Assembly: GCA_903813345.2 (NCBI GenBank)
Contig: CAIIXF020000003.1
Location: 1,828,109-1,892,108, forward strand
Direction: 5' to 3'
Source: Owenia fusiformis
Taxonomy: Eukaryota > Annelida > Polychaeta > Sabellida > Oweniidae
DNA: 64,000 nt
Shown here: in pieces, positions 43,864 to 54,486 of the stretch
Numbering within the stretch: position 1 is the first letter of the stretch
How the letters are laid out: every line of letters begins with the position of its first letter
The notes under the pieces: model-generated
Seen by the model: only the letters and a program-made list of their open reading frames with translations
Told to the model about the DNA's origin: nothing
Database searches by the model: none
Program-made: the position numbers and the translations under genes

Positions 43864-46800
43864 TTATCATACATCATACATTATGACAACCATGTCACTC
43901 ACTGTAACTATCACAACGAGAAACACTATATAATAAACATCAATACGACGAGATAATAGATTAATTATCCAAATTGAATAATAACCAATAAGATCAGTTA
44001 CTGTTGAATAACATTCTGCCCGGGATTTGTTATTAATCATATAGAAATGTCTTATCCGAACAGCTTACATGTACGTATTATCCGTTGCGGCCATTAACAA
44101 TTTTACATATCTAATTAGCTAAGTAAATAAACATGCGTCGACACAGTCGCAGTTGACTATGAAAAGCTCAATCATCAATCTTATTTTTATTTTCTTGATT
44201 TAAAGATTTATTATGTTTAAAAAAGAAAATGTTTGATTTTTAAGCTCAACCTTTAATTCTTATTATCAAGAACGCGCATGCAAATTCGCCAACCATGTAC
44301 ATTGTTTGCAGTCTGAGCAATTTAATGTAAATCATTGTATATTTTTCGATATACTGTAATACTATTCATTATTTGTAAAATTGAACCGAATATAATCTAA
44401 AATTAAAATTTAAAATAGCTTTAAAATAGCTTTAAATACATTATATTTCATAAAAGTTGCCTTAAAACAATACAATTCGTGTGTTTGTAAATGCTCTAAA
44501 GCCCCGCTAGTATATGAACGAATCCTAAATAGAAATGAGTAAAATTCGTTCCCATTAGTGTGTACACGTTCTACACCGAGACTTCTCCTTTAAATCAAAT
44601 CAGTCCACTAGTATGAGTTAAGAATGGACAGAGGGACGGATGGCTTCATTCAATGGGATAATTAAGATATTTCAAAACCAGTGTCATTCTTCTATGCATA
44701 CATCACTCCAATCATTAAACAAGCTGTTTATTTTAAAACTATTCTTTACGAATCTATGATAAGTGTATAATGTTCAATCATACAAATCGCAGTCAGTGAT
44801 TGTTCTCCACACTCACCCCTCCCCCTTCCTGACATGAACTATTTTGTAAAACCATTGACAGTGTGGAAAGGATTTTTACACTCGAGTGTCAAGGGGGGGG
44901 GGGGCAGTTACAGAAATATACAAGGCGATGGTTCAAATTGGACAATTTTCAAAACTGCTCAACATGGTGAAAACTTCACGTTTTTAAAGAATGCTTGCCC
45001 GGCGAGTGGTTTGCTCTGGATTGCGAGAGAACAAAAACTTTGAGTTAGGATTTTTCCTAATACTATCTATACCACCCTTGGTATACGCAGCTAACGAAAA
45101 TTGACCGGTACGGGTCAAAAGCTAGAATGTTCGTTTCTGTGCCCCCCCCCTGTCCATGGCCAGTAAGTAAGCTATGTGTATATATCTGTATAAAACCAGA
45201 TGCAGGCATAGACATTGACAAGGCGAGGGGATTTAAATATAAAAATAGTCTTGTTTTTGGCTCCGACTTATATATTTTGGCACTGTTTAACGAAGCCGGT
45301 TTAAGGAATGAGAGGCAGAAATAATTCCTAGAAATAAGATGGCCTCATCGCGATAGCCGCGACCCCTTTGTCTTTATCCTTCCACAATCGGCAGATAAGA
45401 GTGGCTCTGGCATACCAGAATGAGATGGCCTGTCTTTACCGTAATCAAGATATGGTACCTAACCGCAGTTATTTTGGTTTTATAACGGGGATATTGCTCG
45501 AGCTTGAATAACAAATAAAAGGCATGTTCTTATTTCTGTATTCTGACCTTTGATTGTGTATTAAGTTGAGCTGCACGCCAAACGTTAAGATTGTTAAAAT
45601 GCTGAAAATAAAACTTTATTCCTCTCAATTTACATAAAAATGAAACAGATTAGATTCGAATCTCAGTCACACCAGCACCACTGGTCAAAGGAAGTACAAA
45701 TATCTATATTAATCAAATGTCTGAGAATTTGATAACTGTCTGGGATCCAATGTTAATTTTATTGAAGCAAACTAAGAAAAGATGAATTTTAAACGTTTAG
45801 AGGGAAAAGTCAAATATGCATTGTAACCCTAAAAATAATTCATTTAAGTGTCGTACACATTTTATAACATTTATATAAATAAAACAAATAAAGCACAACC
45901 CTAATGCCCTATAATGAATTCATATCGGCGCCAAATGGCCCTTGCAATAAAAACGCATCGAAGCAGGGAATGCTTGGAAAATTCTTCCGAGACTGACTTT
46001 TGTTATTTTAAAATTGAAATATGCCTAATTCCTATGAACACGCGATCTTTTTCCCTGGGTTTTACTCTATTTTAGATTTACTAGAAAAATGTTTATATGA
46101 TGATTGCGTTTGCTTCTCACGAGTTCATTGAAACGTTCAGTCGTAAAACTTTAGAGATCAAAAGACTAATTAGGCACCTGATTGCGAAAGTTTGATTGCA
46201 TTTCGATCGCCGGGATTTTACAAACGTATTGTTTAAGTAGCGATCGTGTTCTTGGGATCTTGATAACTTCCTATTTTAAGTTTTGGGTTGAAAGCAATGA
46301 GTATGTCGGACTTTCTCAAGTCCACATAATGAAACAATATCCCTTTATATTAGTCCAATCGGAATTTGCATAAACATACCAGTTTTATATTGCAAAAAGA
46401 ACTGTAATTAATAGCCTACATAAAAGCATCATGATAAATAAAACATTAAAGCATATATAAAGCCTTTTGTTATCGCACCCATCGCACCCCCCCCCCCTCC
46501 TGGCTACGCCTATGGATATGTTGGCAACTTTCACGTTTACCCCGCCCCCTAATAATTCTTGCGCCCCCTCTAAATATCAGACCCGTCAGGCGTTGAGGCA
46601 TGGATCAGGATACCCTGACTCCCAAGCTGTGCGACTTCTGGCAACCGCTACACCTATATTCCCGGGGAAAACGCTTTTAGAAAAATTGTCAAATATGGTC
46701 GTGTGTGGGCAAACACGGAGGAGGAGGAGAGGGGTGCGTGCATTGTGTGCGACCCTTCATCAGTTGTGTACCTTATTTTTTGTATGAATTTCTTCCGAAT

Positions 46801-47160
46801 AGTTATGCTAGAGGGGTTCTGATATTTATTTCTGTTTTCAAATGAAATAATTTCACCCTTGCCCGACTGACTTGTAGATAATGCACGAATCAAATAGCAT
46901 GGAGATCAGATAATCAGATTGATTCGTATTTTCGCAATCAGATGAATTAACTTATTGTTTTCTCTGATTAAAAGGCGGTTTGAAGCTACTTTTACAGGAT
47001 TTGTAAATTCGCAATCAGACTAGCTTATTTTAATATTTAGTCAGTGCAAGAGGAGGGGACTATAATGTAGAAAATTGTTTTGGTTTCGACTCTAACTGAA
47101 TAATTTATCACAATTGTTAAATAAGCAAACAGAAACAGGTTTAAAAATGAGAATAGAGGC
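43864..47160. other. Long non-coding stretch
   Basis: No domain-bearing frame, no long inverted repeat and no RNA gene recognised. It contains G/C homopolymer runs (44895, 45146, 46487) and, at 46487-46515, a solo CCTGGCTACGCCTATG end like that of the 49.64-kb MITE. Confidence 0.4.
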
Positions 47161-47226
47161 AAAAAGTCTATACATAAAATGTAATCAAAACCCGGGAATT
47201 AAAAGCAATTTTAGACTGTTAGATGA

Positions 47227-47301
47227 TCTCTTCTGTACCCTTTGCATTCGTTTGACTTCACTGTAGTTTAACTAGACTCTGCACGCAGGGTATCTCTTCT
47301 G
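47227..47301 (+). mobile_element. TACCCT micro-element, copy 1 (57 bp)
   Basis: 47236-47292 starts TACCCTTTGCATTCG and ends CTCTGCACGCAGGGTA, flanked by a perfect 9-bp repeat TCTCTTCTG. The paralogous segment at 47.8 kb lacks it. Confidence 0.85.
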
Positions 47302-47702
47302 TAATCAAGGTGATGTTGGTACACTTCCGCCGTTAGAAAAACAAAGACTAAGACAAAGACTATATAGCAATTAATCCTTTTGTAATTATTAAATGTTAGA
47401 TTCTTATTATTTTGTTGGACAATGTTCAGACTTCTGACCAAGATTAAATCATTTATGTTTGTATTTAAAAATAGTATTTCAATCAGACAGACGTTCTAAT
47501 GAGTTAGAAAAATACATTTGTCCATTTCCTCTCAAGAAGTTTTCAAAGGTAATCAAGTCGATTTGTTTGAGTGTTTAGCATTGTTTTTCATAACTTGACG
47601 CTTCCATGAACAGAATGACTTTGAAATGAGTTTTTATAATTTTAGCTTTTATACGGACATGCTTATTGTATATTTCTATATGAACGTTGTAGTTATGTGA
47701 TG

Positions 47703-47722
47703 TAACATCGCCCCCCCCCCCC
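47703..47722 (+). repeat. Poly-C tract
   Basis: A run of about 16 C at 47710-47725 in AT-rich surroundings; similar runs are scattered over 41-50 kb. Confidence 0.7.
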
Positions 47723-48197
47723 CCAATTACAGGTATACAAATTTTGGTCGGAATGCATTAACTTGCAATTAAAAGCAATTTTAGACTGTTAGATGATCTC
47801 TTATGTAATCTAGGTGATGTTGGTACACTTCCGCATTTAAGAAAACAAAGACTAAAACAAAGAGAACTAAGCAATTAATCCTTTTGTTATCATTAAATGT
47901 TAGATTCTCATTTTTTATTGGACAATATTAAGACTTCTGTCTCCGATTGTTATGCAGGTATGTGTATAAAATCATGTGAACAACATTATCGTGGAAACTC
48001 CCATATTCATTCTCATAATGTCTTACAGCTATTTCGCAAATGACATAATCCTAAACAACATATGGAAATAATAGTGCAGAACTGAGCGAAAAGAAAGGTG
48101 GAACAAATCAGATTAAGATATTTTATTTTTGAAATGCACAGAGGGCAAAAGTTAAAGGCGTTGTGAAATAGATCGTGCTTTTATATGATCCCCTTCT

Positions 48198-48299
48198 ATA
48201 GTACCCTACCCTTTGCATTCGTTCGACTTCACTTCTCTAATGAGAGTTTCGTCTTCTCGTAGTTTATAATTAGACTCTGCACGCAGCGTAATAGTTCCC
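48198..48299 (+). mobile_element. TACCCT micro-element, copy 2 (84 bp)
   Basis: 48207-48290 starts TACCCTTTGCATTCG and ends CTCTGCACGCAGCGTA. The flanks ATAGTACCC and ATAGTTCCC are a 9-bp repeat with one mismatch. The centre has a TCTCTAATGAGAG hairpin. Confidence 0.8.
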
Positions 48300-48346
48300 C
48301 TATTATCCATGTTCATGTTCTCATTTGATTTTTCATCAGTTATGAC

Positions 48347-48480
48347 TTGGTAACATTTGTTCCGATTTTCATTACGGCGCCCGGCCGATTGAGTATTTTG
48401 TTCAGAATTGAATACAATTTTGAACAAAATACTCAACGGCCGGGCGCCGGTGCTGAAAATCTGAGCAAATGTGACCACGG
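48347..48480. repeat. ~134-bp GC-centred hairpin
   Basis: GGCGCCCGGCCG followed by (A)TTGAGTATTTTGTTCA on the left pairs with TGAACAAAATACTCAA and CGGCCGGGCGCC on the right, around an AATTG/CAATT centre. The outer arms (ACATTTG, GATTTTCA) also pair. It is probably a small MITE. Confidence 0.8.
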
Positions 48481-49317
48481 CATTATAAAAGCATACTCTT
48501 TAATACACGAACAGATTCAAAATGAGACTTTATCTATCAGAGAAATAAAAATGGAAAATTTGTATTCTGAAAATATTAACTGATGCATTGGTTAGTATTA
48601 AATATTAAGTTTTACAGTCGGAAACCTCAAGGGGCGGGAAATTTGATTAAACAAAACGCCGGATTAATATGTGGACAACTTGCAAATGAAATGTAAGTAA
48701 CATGACAGAACGAGTATGTACGTCCAATAAATACTTTTATAGTTTTAATGTGCATTCAAAGGACCCCGTTTGTAAAATTGATAGAAATGAATAGTTTTAT
48801 TACCGGAAAAAACTGAGAAATATCTACCCGATTCGCCAGAATAGTCATCATCATATCAGTGCGAAAAATTAGCTATATTTATTTTCTATGCGATATACAC
48901 CTGATATTGATAGCCTTCCACGATCATGGTCCGTTGACATCATCAACCTTGTGATTTGCCATAAGTGATTAACCAACATTTTAAAACAATTTAAAGTCGG
49001 GGTTGACGTTTCTTGACTTTTCAGACTGACATCCAAACAAAACATAATTTGAAAATAAAAGGCATAAAATGGCCATTAAAAGTACATTTTTGAACAAAAG
49101 TATCAACTTATATTACACTGCACGCAAATACAAAGTGAAAAGAACGTCTTCCCGGAGATTGAAATACGGATCGGTAAGTCAACAAATCTAACTGTTAAAT
49201 AAACAAGCTTAGCCTATGTCTGCGATTGTTTGTCTGAGTGGCCAGATGTTATCCGTTTCGGATAATAAATTTCTGAGAATACTACTGATATCTAGAATAC
49301 ATCTTCCGTGATATTTT

Positions 49318-49413
49318 TCATAAAACTACCCTTTGCATTCGTTTGACTTCACTAAAAGAGAGCTTCGTCTTAGTGTAGTTTAACTAGACTCTGCACGCAG
49401 GGTATCGTAAAAC
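49318..49413 (+). mobile_element. TACCCT micro-element, copy 3 (78 bp)
   Basis: 49327-49404 starts TACCCTTTGCATTCG and ends CTCTGCACGCAGGGTA, between TCATAAAAC and TCGTAAAAC (9 bp, one mismatch). The centre holds CACTAA...TTAGTG. Confidence 0.85.
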
Positions 49414-49640
49414 AGGCATCTTAGCTGCAATTTTGAATAATAGCGTAATTCATAGCACAATATAAATTCACCCGCCTCTGTTTAATTCAAATATGCATTA
49501 CCCTTAAGAATCATATACTTAGACACCTTTTCATTCTTGATTCGAATTTTTATCTTGTCTTCATCTAAATTTGTGGATTAATAACAGTTTTTAGTATACA
49601 AATTAAACATACAAAATGTAGCGTATTGATTACACGTTAC

Positions 49641-49876
49641 AGTGGCGTAGCCAGCTTTCAGTCGGGGGGAAGGGGGGGAGGGGGTGCGATCGTGGCATAA
49701 AAAATGTTTTTGAAGATTTGTTTTGAATTTTACAAAAATTGGTGCAACTTCGTTCAAAATCGAGCTAGAAGCTTCAAATAAAAAGCATTTTAAGACTTTT
49801 TTCTTCTACCTAATAGTTCTATTTTCATTGGTTATGGAGGGATCGCACACATCGCATCCCCCTGGCTACGCCTATG
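49641..49876. mobile_element. ~236-bp hAT-like MITE
   Basis: CAGTGGCGTAGCCAGC at the left and CTGGCTACGCCTATG at the right, next to G- and C-rich segments (GGGGTGCGATCG, CGCATCCCCC). A related solo end is at 46.5 kb. Confidence 0.7.
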
Positions 49877-50146
49877 CGCTATATTAATATAACAAGGTTA
49901 TCATATCATGCCAATAGTTATATGGTTAACTAATAATAACACAAAATAATAATACACGATAATTAAAAAAATAAACCTCGGTATTCGGGCCTAAAATCCA
50001 AGGATACGTGTACCATTACTTAAGTGTAAGCTGCAATACCATATCGAATACCTGTACCATTACTCAATAATAACCACTAGTAAGACCATAATAACAAGCT
50101 TAATAACTAGCTTATCGCAAATTATTCCATACGATTTTGTCTTGTG

Positions 50147-50934
50147 TATATCTTGTAACATACCACGATACTCACTCACTGTCATAATTTCACGATTGTT
50201 CCAGCAAAAAAGTCTTCTAACACTTTGTGAAATAAAAAAAACTCACATCTCACTTTTTTATAATGGTTCAAATCTTTTGGACTGTTTATTTAGAATTCAT
50301 AGTAGGTTATAATTTCAGAAAATAACGATATTTCGACCGTTGGCCTTGGGTGGCCTTTAGTTCAGTGGCAGAGCCAGAGGGTCAAAGCTTCTATAAGGGA
50401 AAGTTCCACACTTATTTTTAAGATCCACCATGTTTCAAGAGGAATATCACCAGAAATAATGTTCATCCAGGGGGTTTCTTTCGGTAGATAAAGATATATG
50501 TTAGTCTTGATGATCATGAAATATCCAAACTTGAATATATTTTGACACTGGTCGATGATTGAGAACGGCTCTCCTGCACTAATTGTTGCACCTTTAATTT
50601 GCTGGATCCGCCACCTGGCCACTGATGCTTGGCCTTTTTGGGCCTTTTGGGCCACTAATTATCAAAACATTTGTAGTCATACCGCATACATTATCATTAT
50701 CATACATCATACATTATGACAAACCATGTCACTCACTGTAACTATATCTTGTAACATACCATGATACTCACTCACTGTCATAATTTCACGATTGTTGCAG
50801 CAAAAAAGTCTTTTAACACTTTGTGAAATAAAAAAAAACTCACATCTCACTTTTTTATAATGGTTCAAATCTTTTGGACTGTTTATTTTGAATTCATAGT
50901 AGGTTATAATTTCAGAAAATAACGATATTTCGAC
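50147..50934 (+). repeat. 190-bp direct repeats around the empty-site block
   Basis: 50147-50336 and 50743-50934 are nearly identical. Between them lies 50339-50741, the copy of the 42.6-43.9 kb block without the foldback element. No TG...CA ends, primer site or purine tract support an LTR reading. Confidence 0.85.
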
Positions 50935-50939
50935 GTTTT

Positions 50940-52330
50940 CATTGGCCGAAAATATGAGTTTCGATCTCTAGCTAATCCACATTTTGATCTGATAACTGAG
51001 CTAGATCTGTGTTCGTGAGCAAATGATGAGATGATTAATTGTCCCGATGGGATTTTTAACTCCAAACTTCTACTACTCTAAGATGACATACGCTTATAAT
51101 TAAAATCTGAATTGAGATGAATTCGTCGCTGATTGGTTTAGAGAGTCGATCGTTGATTGGTTTAAAACTAGGTCAATTTGAAAACTTTGAAAACCAAGAT
51201 GGGGGTTGCTACTTCCGGGAAAGGAGGTGCGCGAAGGAGGGAATCGTATGTCATCAATTGAATCATGGAGTTTTCCCTCCACTTTATCACTCTCTATTTA
51301 CTTACAGAGTTAAAATGGCGCCATACTTTTACGTGTGAGTTGTGCAAGGTTGATATCGTCAGTTGACCAGAGGGCATGATACGATGAAGACTATGTGATT
51401 TGTGGCTTCTTGTTGTGTTTGGATTTTGGACCATGCTTTGTTGAGTATTGGATACTGGTACTAGGTTTGATATTCGGAAGTACATTGGGTATAGTACAAC
51501 GAGGTACGCCTTTGACTTTATTACTAGTGGTAGTTCGAGATCAAATACTTGATGTTAGATGTATTACGATAACGGAAGTTAGGGCGTGGCATGGCCCTCT
51601 GGCGCTCCGGGGTTGGATCTCGTTATTAGCATTTCCATTTTATCTCTTATTGTCTGTGGCTTGTTTTATATTACTGTATGCATGTATTGTTTTATGTTGT
51701 AAATAAATATTTGATGTTGTAAACCGTGTTGATTTTATCCGATTGTTATCCTTATAAATACCCTCTGTCCTTTGTTCTTTTTGCTTAGCTATATTTTCAG
51801 TACCATCAATACCCCATATCAAGGTCGCATTACAATATCTTCTGTATTTCACTCGAGTCATTGAATAACAGTTGTAGGTATTCATAGAATTGAATGTACA
51901 ATTTCAGCTGTATAAATTCAAATTATTCGAACTGGTTCAAACTGACACGCGAAATATATCATTTGAAAATATTGACCAATCAAATGTTGTCCTTTTTGAG
52001 GACTATGTACATATTTTCGTACCTTCTCGATTAAAGAGCCAACCACAAAGGGTTTTATTAGTAAGGTGCATCGAGTATCTAGTCTACGATGAAAAAATCC
52101 AGGTACAAAACAATTGAATATATATCTTAGAATTTATTCTATGTTTTGAATAAAAATTACATTAAACATTCAAAAGTGTCATTATCAAAGTCGGTTTTTA
52201 CACTAACGTTAATTTTATTCGAGGAAAGGAGAGGGTAATTTTACTAAAATTCACATTCGTGTTTTTTATTTAAAAAAAACTCTATTCTCTTTGCAATTAT
52301 ACTTACTAATTGCTCATTGTCTTTATGCAG
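50940..52330. other. Unassigned stretch
   Basis: A frame at 51395-51706 is open for 103 codons, very hydrophobic and ends just before AATAAA (51703), but has no recognised family. A frame at 51890-52117 faintly recalls a tyrosine-recombinase N-lobe; I could not support that. Confidence 0.3.
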
Positions 52331-52499
52331 AAGTTAAAATTAATGGGATTTATATTCACAAACGTCTGACAATAATTGTCCCAAGGTTGTTGAGGTATTG
52401 GAATATTTTGTTGTATTATAGTTTAAAGGTTTTGGTTTCCTAATGATCTGTGTACTCTTAGATGTAGTTTCCTTTTCTTGCTGAGTTGAGAATATGTTT

Positions 52500-52710
52500 T
52501 GGTCCATTCCCTTTGGCAATCGTGTGTAACGACCCGTAGACACATCTGTCGGAGAGCTGTAGTGTGACGAGTCACGAGATACTAGACTGAACGGGAGCGG
52601 GAGTGTGCTAAATCCAATGTCCAGTGCGGGAATCGAACCCACGGGGCCCTCCACTCTCCACGGGCGCGAGATTGTAGTACCGACTTCCTTTCGAGGGTCA
52701 TTACACACGC
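52500..52710 (-). repeat. Possible tRNA-derived SINE
   Basis: On the minus strand GTGGGTTCGATTCCCGC (about 52624-52640) is a complete T-arm with a perfect Pol III box B (GGTTCGATTCC). An AGTCGGTA phrase about 40 bp upstream could be a weak box A. No full cloverleaf can be drawn, so it is not a tRNA gene. The body continues towards 52500. Confidence 0.45.
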
Positions 52711-53400
52711 ATACATATAGTGTATACATGTACGTATGCAACAAAACGAGTCTATGGGATCAAGGAGCGGAATAGATAAAGGGAGACATCTAAAAGCACA
52801 CACAACAGTCATATACAAACCCTTGGGCCATCTAAATATTGTATCGCAAACATTTTTCGCAAACATCTCTGAGTAGGCGAAAAAACAGTTTCCTTTTGCT
52901 TATAATTCAATTTATAATTGAGTCCCATCTACAAGTCTTTCATTAATGGAAAAGTCGATGGTGTTCAATTCACCATACACAAACAGTCGCAGATTGGTGA
53001 GCCTAAAAGGAGACAAACTTATAGAGGCCGTTGAAACTTTTTGAAAGCAGTAGAACAACACAATTATGATAAATTCTAATTCGCGTAAAACGTTTTATTT
53101 TTTTTAGAATTCGTTTAAAAGTTGAAAATACACTTGATTAAACAAGTTTTGATACTGCATCAGCTTTATCATTTCATGAGGAAATTTCGTCATGAGAGGT
53201 ACCTTTAGCGTATGATTTACAATTGCATTCACTTTTTCTAGCGTTAGCATTGTATGCATTCATTATAAAAATGCTGGTGTTTAAAAAATAATATGTATTC
53301 AAAAATGGGAAAAAACGCCAATATTTTGCATCGAGGTTTGAATTAATTCGAATATTAATTGCAATTTCTTGTATATAATGTAAGGATTGTTTGAAAATTT
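52710..53400. other. Non-coding stretch
   Basis: AT-rich, no recognised feature. Confidence 0.4.
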
Positions 53401-53404
53401 CGTT

Positions 53405-53690
53405 TCGTGTTTCTACAGGACAAGAAAACATGATAAGGTAAGTGGTAATTATACGAGGGTTGTCCAAAAAGTCTTGAAGTTTTTGCTCTAATTTTCTTGA
53501 ATGTTCTTCAATTCAATTAGAAATATCGTTTTGTGTTCATACAGGACAAGAAAGCATCATCAGGTAAGTGGTAATTGTACGAGTCTTGAAATATTTGCTC
53601 TAATTTTCTTCAATAATTTTCAATTCAGCTAAAACATATCGTTTCGTGTTGTTACAGGACAAGAAAGCATCATCAGGTGAGTGGTAATTG
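53405..53690 (+). repeat. Three tandem units each holding a 19-nt micro-exon
   Basis: Units of about 113-126 bp each contain an acceptor (ctacag, atacag, ttacag), a 19-nt block and a donor (gtaagtgg, gtaagtgg, gtgagtgg). The blocks are 53419-53437, 53545-53563 and 53658-53676; the last two are identical (GACAAGAAAGCATCATCAG), the first has four changes. No gene can be linked to them. Confidence 0.65.
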
Positions 53691-54486
53691 TACGATGGTA
53701 GTTATATAATTTCAAGCTGGACAAGGGTAATACCGAAATGATGATTGAAGCCTCAGTCTCATTTACGGCGGCTGTATCTTTACAAAATCGGTGTAGAAAA
53801 TGTATAGCTGACCCCTATACAATTTTATGTTAGATAATTATCTCGATTTCGGAATGCTTCAAATGCTCTACGGTTGCCGTAAATCAAATGTGAACACAAG
53901 ACACAAGGAAGAGTTTCTTTCGCGGACTTCAAGTGTAAACACGTAAAATACGGAAAAATGAGGTTCCCAATTGCTCGCTAAATATGACGGTAGCCAAATT
54001 ACAATACAAAGCACGATTTAAAAAATATTTCTGCGTTTCAGGGCTAATGATTTAAATCTGACCCGTATCATTACATAACATAGATCAGTTAGTAATGCGT
54101 CGTTATTAAAGCTCTAGTACTTGTTTCGCTTTGGAGAATAATATTTCTACCAGCTTTGCGATTCGTATCGAAGGTGTGATCTCGATAAATTCGATTCAAT
54201 GATTCGGCAGATTACCTGTGATTAAATTTTAATTCTTTAGGACACTTGGTGACTATCTAGTAAAGGCTATTATTTTTCTGTTTTAGAAATTTTGTTGTAC
54301 GGTACCCACGTGCGTATATGTAGCTATGCCACTGCGAGAGCGTAATGCTATTTCAACAAACAGAACTACTTTTTTCGATTTCATAGCAATATGTTTGATG
54401 ATTTGAGAAAAATATACTTTGTCGAGATGCATTTTAAAGATTTGGATAATGAAAGTAAAAAATTTGAATTTCTTTTTTAGGGAACC
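53690..54486. other. Non-coding stretch
   Basis: No gene or repeat recognised. Confidence 0.35.

Larger units (their letters stand above)
47175..47960 (+). repeat. Direct repeat pair of ~190 bp (47180-47430 and 47767-47955)
   Basis: Both copies contain AAAAGCAATTTTAGACTGTT, AGATGATCTCTT, GATGTTGGTACACTTCCGC, CAATTAATCCTTTTGT and TTAAATGTTAGATTCT. The first copy carries the 57-bp TACCCT element; the second shows the site without it. Confidence 0.85.

Noticed and set aside
50147-50934. LTR retrotransposon with 190-bp LTRs
   Set aside because: The repeats lack TG...CA ends, and there is no primer-binding site, purine tract or coding sequence between them.
51890-52117. Tyrosine recombinase (Crypton-like) fragment
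   Set aside because: Similarity is vague, with no catalytic R..HxxR...Y pattern visible.
52600-52700. Genuine tRNA gene on the minus strand
   Set aside because: Only the T-arm is convincing; no acceptor stem or anticodon arm can be drawn.
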